A stretch of 10,738 nucleotides of DNA from Planctomycetaceae bacterium (GTDB lineage Bacteria > Planctomycetota > Planctomycetia > Pirellulales > Pirellulaceae): NCBI GenBank assembly GCA_007129635.1, contig SKVE01000152.1:1-10738 (forward strand), given 5' to 3'. The position numbers were made by a program, and so were the translations under genes. Positions 6,992 to 10,738 of this stretch are shown piece by piece. The notes beneath the pieces are model-generated. The model was not told the origin of the DNA, did no database searches, and worked only from the letters and a program-made list of their open reading frames with translations. The stretch's first letter is position 1; every line of letters begins with the position of its first letter.

Positions 6992-7834
6992 ATGACAGTC
7001 TCCCAGGAACTCAAGACATTGGTCGCCCAACTGCCCGACGCGGACAGCAGCGGCAGATATACCGAAAATATTGATAGGGATTCGATCGAAGCGACGATCG
7101 CCGCGATCCACAAGGGCGGCGGCCCTTTCGTCGCCGGCTTGGTCGAAATGCTCGACGAACCAGGCACTCAGCAAAATCTCAAACCTCATTACGCCTTGCA
7201 CTGCCTGGCCAATCACGTCTTGGTGATCGGGGACGACCAGTCGCGCCAGGATCTGGTTCGCGTGCTATGCGACAAATTGGGCGATGAGCAACTGGCGACG
7301 CACAACAAGGAATTCCTTTGTCAAACCCTGCAATGGTCAGGGCGACAGGAAGCGTGCGAGGCCCTGGGACGTTGTCTCCACGACGAAGGACTGGTCGAAG
7401 CCGCGACGATGGCGCTGGTGGCCATCCGCCAAGGCGCGACGGAAACGCTTCGCGCCGCCCTGCCAGACCTGCAAGGAAAATGCCGAATGCATGCCCTGTA
7501 CGCGCTCGCCTCCTTAGCCGACCCACAGGCGGCGGGCGACTTGCGAGCCGCGCTGCAAGACGAAGACCGCGAGGTCCGCATCGCGGGCGGATTGGGATTG
7601 GCCAAGCTGGCCGTACCCGATTCAGCCCCGGCACTGTTGGCCGCGGCAGATCAAGCAGACGGCTGGGAACGCATCCAGCATTCCCACCACTGCATGCTGC
7701 TGGCCGAAAGCCTGTTGGCCGCCGGCGAATCGGCCGCTGCGGTGAAGATCTACCAGCATATTCGGGAAACCCGCGACGACGAGGAAGCCCATCTGCGGGA
7801 CGCCGCCGAACGGGCTCTGGCGGAAATCGGCTGA
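6992..7834 (+). CDS. HEAT-repeat protein
   Basis: A 280-residue protein made of helical pairs and lacking a signal peptide or membrane segment, so probably cytosolic. HEAT-like or PBS-lyase-type repeats of about 30 residues are clearest at 130-215, for example MHALYALASLADPQAAGDL followed by EVRIAGGLGLAKLAVPD; more degenerate helical units cover 30-125 and 225-280. Such folds are scaffolds for protein binding, and no catalytic motif is visible. The ATG is supported by AAAGGAAA at 6978-6985. It follows the Tat-exported dehydrogenase by 56 bases on the same strand, suggesting co-transcription. The dehydrogenase should be exported while this protein stays inside, so a direct complex would have to form before export. 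The stop codon lies 9 bases from that of the convergent methyltransferase. Confidence 0.8.
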   Translation: MTVSQELKTLVAQLPDADSSGRYTENIDRDSIEATIAAIHKGGGPFVAGLVEMLDEPGTQQNLKPHYALHCLANHVLVIGDDQSRQDLVRVLCDKLGDEQLATHNKEFLCQTLQWSGRQEACEALGRCLHDEGLVEAATMALVAIRQGATETLRAALPDLQGKCRMHALYALASLADPQAAGDLRAALQDEDREVRIAGGLGLAKLAVPDSAPALLAAADQADGWERIQHSHHCMLLAESLLAAGESAAAVKIYQHIRETRDDEEAHLRDAAERALAEIG

Positions 7835-7843
7835 GAAACTTCT

Positions 7844-8848
7844 TCACCCGCGACGTGCTGACACCACGGAATTCATGCCTTCGTCGTGCCGGATACATGT
7901 CACCTGGGTGAAGCCGGCAGCTTCCAGGTCGTCTCGGATCTCCGACAACGTATAGCAATTGCCGCCTTCGGTATGGACCAGCATGTTGACGGCAAACAAG
8001 GCGCCGGTCAGTGGCTCCGTGCGCGATGGTTCCATCACAATGTCGCGGATCAAAAGCTGCCCGCCGGGTTCCAAGGCGCTGGCGATCCGGTGATACAGGG
8101 CTCGATTCTGCTCCGGCGAATTCTGATGGATGATCGCGCTGAGCCACACCAAGTCCGCGCCGCGAGGAAGTGGATCCGAGTGGTAATCGCCGGGGACCAA
8201 GACCACTCGATGGGAAATCCCGATTTCCTCCAGTCGCTGCTGTGCCAAGGGAATCACGGCCGGAAGATCGAACAGGATCGCCTGGGCGTCCGGTTCAGCC
8301 CTGCACCAGGCTGCCGTCCACGTGCCCGAGGCGCCGCCGATGTCCAAGACGCATTGGAATCTGCCAGGATTGATTTCGTCGATCAACGACTGGGCCACGG
8401 TCTTGGAAACCACGTGCATCGCCTCGATGAACGACTGCTGATCTGCCTGCGCCCCACGAATGCTGTCTCCAACTTCGTGCGATTCACCCGTTTGGACGAT
8501 CCAAGGCAAACGAGCCCAATGACGGAGGCAATTCGCCTGATGCCGAAGCATGGCCGCCACGCTCTGCGGTGAATCGTCCAACAGAAACGGGGCCACTGCA
8601 GACGCTAAGGCGTAGCAGTCCTGACTCTTGACCAGCACGCCGATAGCGGCCAACGCGTCCAGCAAAACGGTGACGGCTTTCACGTCCGCCCCCAACCGTT
8701 CGGCCGTCGTTTGAGCGCTCCGAGGCGTTGCAGCCAGTAGTTGGAACAGATTTAAATCTGCGGCGGCGGCCAAGACGCAAGGGATCTGGAACCCTTGCAT
8801 CCCTTCCAGCAACTGTTCTGCGCTTCGTAGCTCCATCATCAGACTCAC
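7844..8848 (-). CDS. SAM-dependent methyltransferase, O-methyltransferase family 2-like
   Basis: A 334-residue cytosolic methyltransferase of the type that includes caffeate, acetylserotonin and polyketide O-methyltransferases. An N-terminal winged-helix dimerisation domain (about 8-95) is followed by a Rossmann-like catalytic domain. The SAM-binding motif I is V-L-D169-I-G171-G172-A-S-G175; D194-L-P-A-V follows, then the post-II region with W235-L-S-A-I-I-H241, where H241 aligns with the catalytic base His of the family, and LLIRDIVM (265-272). The Q-N-S-P-E-Q after H241 replaces the usual D-W-x-D-E. The start is GTG at 8848 without a clear ribosome site; ATG codons at 8839 and 8836 are plausible alternatives, with GGTGAG just upstream. 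Substrate unknown; no secondary-metabolite gene is adjacent. Confidence 0.82.
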   Translation of the reverse strand: MSLMMELRSAEQLLEGMQGFQIPCVLAAAADLNLFQLLAATPRSAQTTAERLGADVKAVTVLLDALAAIGVLVKSQDCYALASAVAPFLLDDSPQSVAAMLRHQANCLRHWARLPWIVQTGESHEVGDSIRGAQADQQSFIEAMHVVSKTVAQSLIDEINPGRFQCVLDIGGASGTWTAAWCRAEPDAQAILFDLPAVIPLAQQRLEEIGISHRVVLVPGDYHSDPLPRGADLVWLSAIIHQNSPEQNRALYHRIASALEPGGQLLIRDIVMEPSRTEPLTGALFAVNMLVHTEGGNCYTLSEIRDDLEAAGFTQVTCIRHDEGMNSVVSARRG

Positions 8849-8892
8849 CGTGTGACAGGGATTGGCATCAGGGATTCGAAACCGAACGCTTC

Positions 8893-8898
8893 AGTATA
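8893..8898 (-). promoter_or_regulatory. Possible -10 box of the methyltransferase gene
   Basis: Read on the minus strand this is TATACT, a good -10 match, about 45 bases upstream of the GTG start. No acceptable -35 box sits 16-18 bases further up. GCTGGG lies just before it, as it does before the TATACT ahead of the lipoprotein gene at 9593. Confidence 0.35.
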
Positions 8899-8977
8899 GA
8901 CCCCAGCGTGGCGAAAAGCTCCCTGGTAGGATGAATTGCCAATCCGTTTTGCGAGTCATGTTTGAGCAACATTGTGG

Positions 8978-9202
8978 CTAGTTGGCCCAGTAGGGGTATT
9001 CATCGTCCTCGATGACATCCGGCCAGAGGTCTCCTACATGCAAAATGGGAGCCGTCCATTGATCCATCTTGTCGGCCATCTCGACCGTCCAACCAGCTCG
9101 CAAACGATGAGTCCGCTCGTTCCAGCCAGCTCGAATTTGTGCCGTCCTGCGTTCAATCTCTGCAGGAGTGGGATCGATTGTCTTTGGTCCTCGGGTAGCC
9201 AT
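8978..9202 (-). CDS. Small unrecognised protein
   Basis: A 74-residue soluble protein. I do not recognise a named family. The first half is basic and predicted helical (TPAEIERRTAQIRAGWNERT), with two R-x-x-x-G-W units (IRAGWNE and LRAGWTV); the second half turns acidic and ends in DDEYPYWAN. It has no signal peptide, membrane segment or cysteine. That it is real is supported by an excellent Shine-Dalgarno site, AAGGAG (9212-9217 on the complementary strand), nine bases before the ATG. It lies 129 bases upstream of the methyltransferase on the same strand, but a separate promoter box occurs between them. The basic helix plus acidic tail could suit a nucleic-acid-binding or antitoxin-like role, but no partner gene is present and this is only a guess. 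Confidence 0.6.
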   Translation of the reverse strand: MATRGPKTIDPTPAEIERRTAQIRAGWNERTHRLRAGWTVEMADKMDQWTAPILHVGDLWPDVIEDDEYPYWAN

Positions 9203-9211
9203 GTCTCCGTG

Positions 9212-9217
9212 CTCCTT
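9212..9217 (-). promoter_or_regulatory. Shine-Dalgarno site of the 74-residue protein
   Basis: AAGGAG on the minus strand, nine bases before ATG at 9202, with a second GGAG closer to the start. It is one of the best ribosome sites in the window and the main reason for calling this small gene. Confidence 0.65.
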
Positions 9218-9592
9218 CCATTAAACCTTTCCAGTGGCCTCAGACGAAGAAGATGAGCCGTCCTGCGACCAATGGAAAAACGACTAGACGATTGATGATC
9301 ATCCGTGCCACAAAACCACGTCCTGGTACATGACGCAGTTCTCTGCCTAGTACAACAGAGCATTTTGTGGGCCAAACACGATGCCATCTTTCGGTCTGTC
9401 ACTGTAAGTCTATTCCAGTAAATGACTTAAAACTATTCCCGCCGATAGATTTTTCCGTTGAACTGAAAACCAAACGGCCGATCGTTGTTCAATATTTGAT
9501 CATCGCCCTCCGCTTGAGCGTTCGATTTCGCTACAGGTGTTCAAATTCGCGAATACGCAAAAAACTGCATTTCGTCTTTCTGCTGGGTTCGC
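9218..9592. other. Long intergenic region, AT-richer than the genes
   Basis: This gap separates the divergently oriented small gene and lipoprotein gene. The open frames crossing it give protein sequence without domain character and lack ribosome sites. I found no tRNA, convincing terminator or riboswitch. It should contain the promoter for the small minus-strand gene, but I cannot point to a clear -35/-10 pair. Confidence 0.5.
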
Positions 9593-9598
9593 TATACT
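9593..9598 (+). promoter_or_regulatory. -10 box of the lipoprotein gene
   Basis: TATACT is five of six to the -10 consensus. It would start transcription near 9605, about 55 bases before the ATG at 9660. The -35 region is poor (TTTCGT at 17 bases). Its position inside the longer open frame, which begins at GTG 9537, supports the 9660 start. Confidence 0.45.
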
Positions 9599-9659
9599 CG
9601 ACGCCCCGACGGCGTGGCCCAGGATACGCGCCGAACCTGCGAATTTGGCTGGAAGCCCG

Positions 9660-10682
9660 ATGTTGAAGCGAATTTTGCGAAACGATGACCATGGAGGAGG
9701 ACGGCTGCGAGCGGCCGGCCTGCTGATCATGACGTTCGCATTTTGTCTAGGTTGCGGAACGACGCGTACGCGTTTGGCGACTGAGCAGTTGTTGATGTCA
9801 GATGCCGTCGACCGTTCGGTGGCCCAGATCGATTTTTCGCCACTCGGTGGCAAGACCGTCTTCTTCGACACTCGATATATCACGGCCATCAAAGGACAGG
9901 GGTTCGTCAATGCGGATTACATCATCAGTTCGTTGCGTCAGCAGATGCTGGCCGCCGGTTGCCTGCTGCAGGACAAGATCGAAGATGCGGATTATGTGAT
10001 CGAGGGTCGTTGTGGGGCGTTGGGCACGGACGGACACGAGATCACTTACGGGATGCCCGCCAGTTCGGGGTTGAGCAATGCAGCTTCGATCGTGCCCGGC
10101 GTACCGACGGTCCCTCTGATCCCCGAGATCTCGGTCGCTCGACGCGAGGACAATCGAGCGGCGGCAAAGATCGGTGTTTTCGCCTATCACCGGGAACTGC
10201 GGACGCCGGTCTGGCAGGCAGGCGTGACGGTAACGACCAGCAACGCCAAGGATGTCTGGGTATTCGGCGCGGGTCCGTTCCAGACAGGCAGCATCTACGA
10301 CGGGACTCAGTTTGCAGGCAGTCGCATTCGCATGCCGTTGGCCCATGACGATGAAGAGCCGTCCCGTCCCAACCCCGTTTCGTATTTTGACGAATTCGAC
10401 TTTGAACGCGAACGCCGCATCGCCGATCGGCGGCGGCGCCAGGTACTGGAATCGATCGAGCAGTTGGGCGAGATCCCCGATCTGCTGCCGATCAGCCAGA
10501 TGGCCTTCGAGGGCTCCTTCGGACCGCGTCGATTGCCGCCCGTCGAACTCGAGAGCGACCTGTCTCCACCGGTGATCGTCGCTTCCAAGCCCGACGAACC
10601 GCAAGCTCCCAAAGCAGAGAATGAGGATGCCGAGTCTGCGGAACCTGCCGAGCCGGAAGCCTCGTCGGAGCCCGGTCCTTAA
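9660..10682 (+). CDS. Planctomycete-type putative lipoprotein of unknown function
   Basis: A 340-residue exported protein. The start at 9660 gives a basic N-region (MLKRILRND, then GGGRLR), a hydrophobic stretch and C-L-G-C32-G, which looks like a lipoprotein cleavage site with lipidated C32, although Cys at -3 and Leu at -2 are atypical. GGAAG lies four bases upstream, rather close. The frame is open back to 9537, but that part contains the promoter box. The conserved-looking core begins TEQLLMSDAVDRSVAQIDF and continues with KTVFFDTRYI and FVNADYIISSLRQQML (about 40-220); I associate this with an uncharacterised planctomycete family, possibly DUF6655, from memory and not by search. A charged helix (FDFERERRIADRRRRQ) and an acidic, Ala/Pro-rich disordered tail (last ~35 residues) follow. 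It probably stands in the envelope; function unknown. Confidence 0.75.
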   Translation: MLKRILRNDDHGGGRLRAAGLLIMTFAFCLGCGTTRTRLATEQLLMSDAVDRSVAQIDFSPLGGKTVFFDTRYITAIKGQGFVNADYIISSLRQQMLAAGCLLQDKIEDADYVIEGRCGALGTDGHEITYGMPASSGLSNAASIVPGVPTVPLIPEISVARREDNRAAAKIGVFAYHRELRTPVWQAGVTVTTSNAKDVWVFGAGPFQTGSIYDGTQFAGSRIRMPLAHDDEEPSRPNPVSYFDEFDFERERRIADRRRRQVLESIEQLGEIPDLLPISQMAFEGSFGPRRLPPVELESDLSPPVIVASKPDEPQAPKAENEDAESAEPAEPEASSEPGP

Positions 10683-10710
10683 CGACCTCGCAGAAATAAC
10701 TTGAACAAAT

Positions 10711-10738
10711 TGTAGCAGGCACACTCCATGTGCCGTCC
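10711..10738. repeat. Hairpin-forming sequence at the window edge, possible dispersed repeat
   Basis: GGCACA (10718-10723) and TGTGCC (10729-10734) form a perfect 6-base-pair stem around CTCCA, flanked by GTAGCA on the left and GTCC running to the window end. It starts 29 bases after the lipoprotein stop codon. I recall very similar GTAGCAGGCACACTCC-type sequences recurring between genes in Pirellulaceae, but only one copy is in this window. It has no T-tract on the visible side, so a terminator role is unproven. Confidence 0.4.

Noticed and set aside
7179..8147. 322-codon minus-strand frame spanning the HEAT-repeat and methyltransferase 3' ends
   Set aside because: It is out of frame with the methyltransferase and antisense to the HEAT gene, and its product is an Arg/Pro-rich shadow sequence.
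9367..9666. 99-codon plus-strand frame in the intergenic gap
   Set aside because: No ribosome site, no protein-like conservation pattern, and it runs over the TATACT box and the lipoprotein start.

Overview
The window looks like an ordinary chromosomal segment of a planctomycete, most likely of the Pirellulaceae (Rhodopirellula-like). The grounds are a moderately high GC content, a Tat-exported Gfo/Idh/MocA dehydrogenase next to a HEAT-repeat protein, a DUF1570-type secreted metallopeptidase, a lipoprotein of a type I associate with planctomycetes, and loose gene packing with both strands used. The lineage is inferred from protein style, not from a marker gene. I see no tRNA, rRNA, CRISPR array, transposase or phage gene, and no defence or biosynthetic cluster.

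Layout. 1-341 is a non-coding leader with a good sigma-70-like promoter in front of fdxA (342-620, +), a 7Fe ferredoxin. Convergent to it is a BtuB-like TonB-dependent outer-membrane receptor (650-2665, -). A divergent intergenic region with short direct repeats separates the receptor from a secreted DUF1570/peptidase-MA-like metallopeptidase (2847-4331, +). mtnA (4485-5570, +) follows. Next comes a Tat-exported Gfo/Idh/MocA oxidoreductase starting at a GTG (5712-6935, +), 56 bases ahead of a cytosolic HEAT-repeat protein (6992-7834, +); these two probably form one transcript. Convergent to them, only 9 bases away, is an O-methyltransferase-family protein (7844-8848, -), preceded on its strand by a 74-residue unrecognised protein with a strong Shine-Dalgarno site (8978-9202, -). 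A long AT-richer gap with a TATACT promoter box leads to a planctomycete-type lipoprotein (9660-10682, +). The window ends in a hairpin-forming sequence that looks like one copy of a dispersed repeat.

Functionally the genes are mostly independent units: redox (FdxA), nutrient uptake across the outer membrane (BtuB-like), methionine salvage (MtnA), and periplasmic or envelope proteins of unknown substrate. Three start codons differ from the longest open frame: 2847 for the metallopeptidase (signal peptide), 5712 for the dehydrogenase (Shine-Dalgarno, Tat motif and a promoter lying inside the longer frame), and 9660 for the lipoprotein (signal peptide and upstream promoter box). The points most worth checking are regulatory: a perfect palindrome inside the fdxA promoter spacer, tandem heptamers between the divergent genes, possible degenerate cobalamin-riboswitch elements ahead of the receptor, and the terminal repeat.
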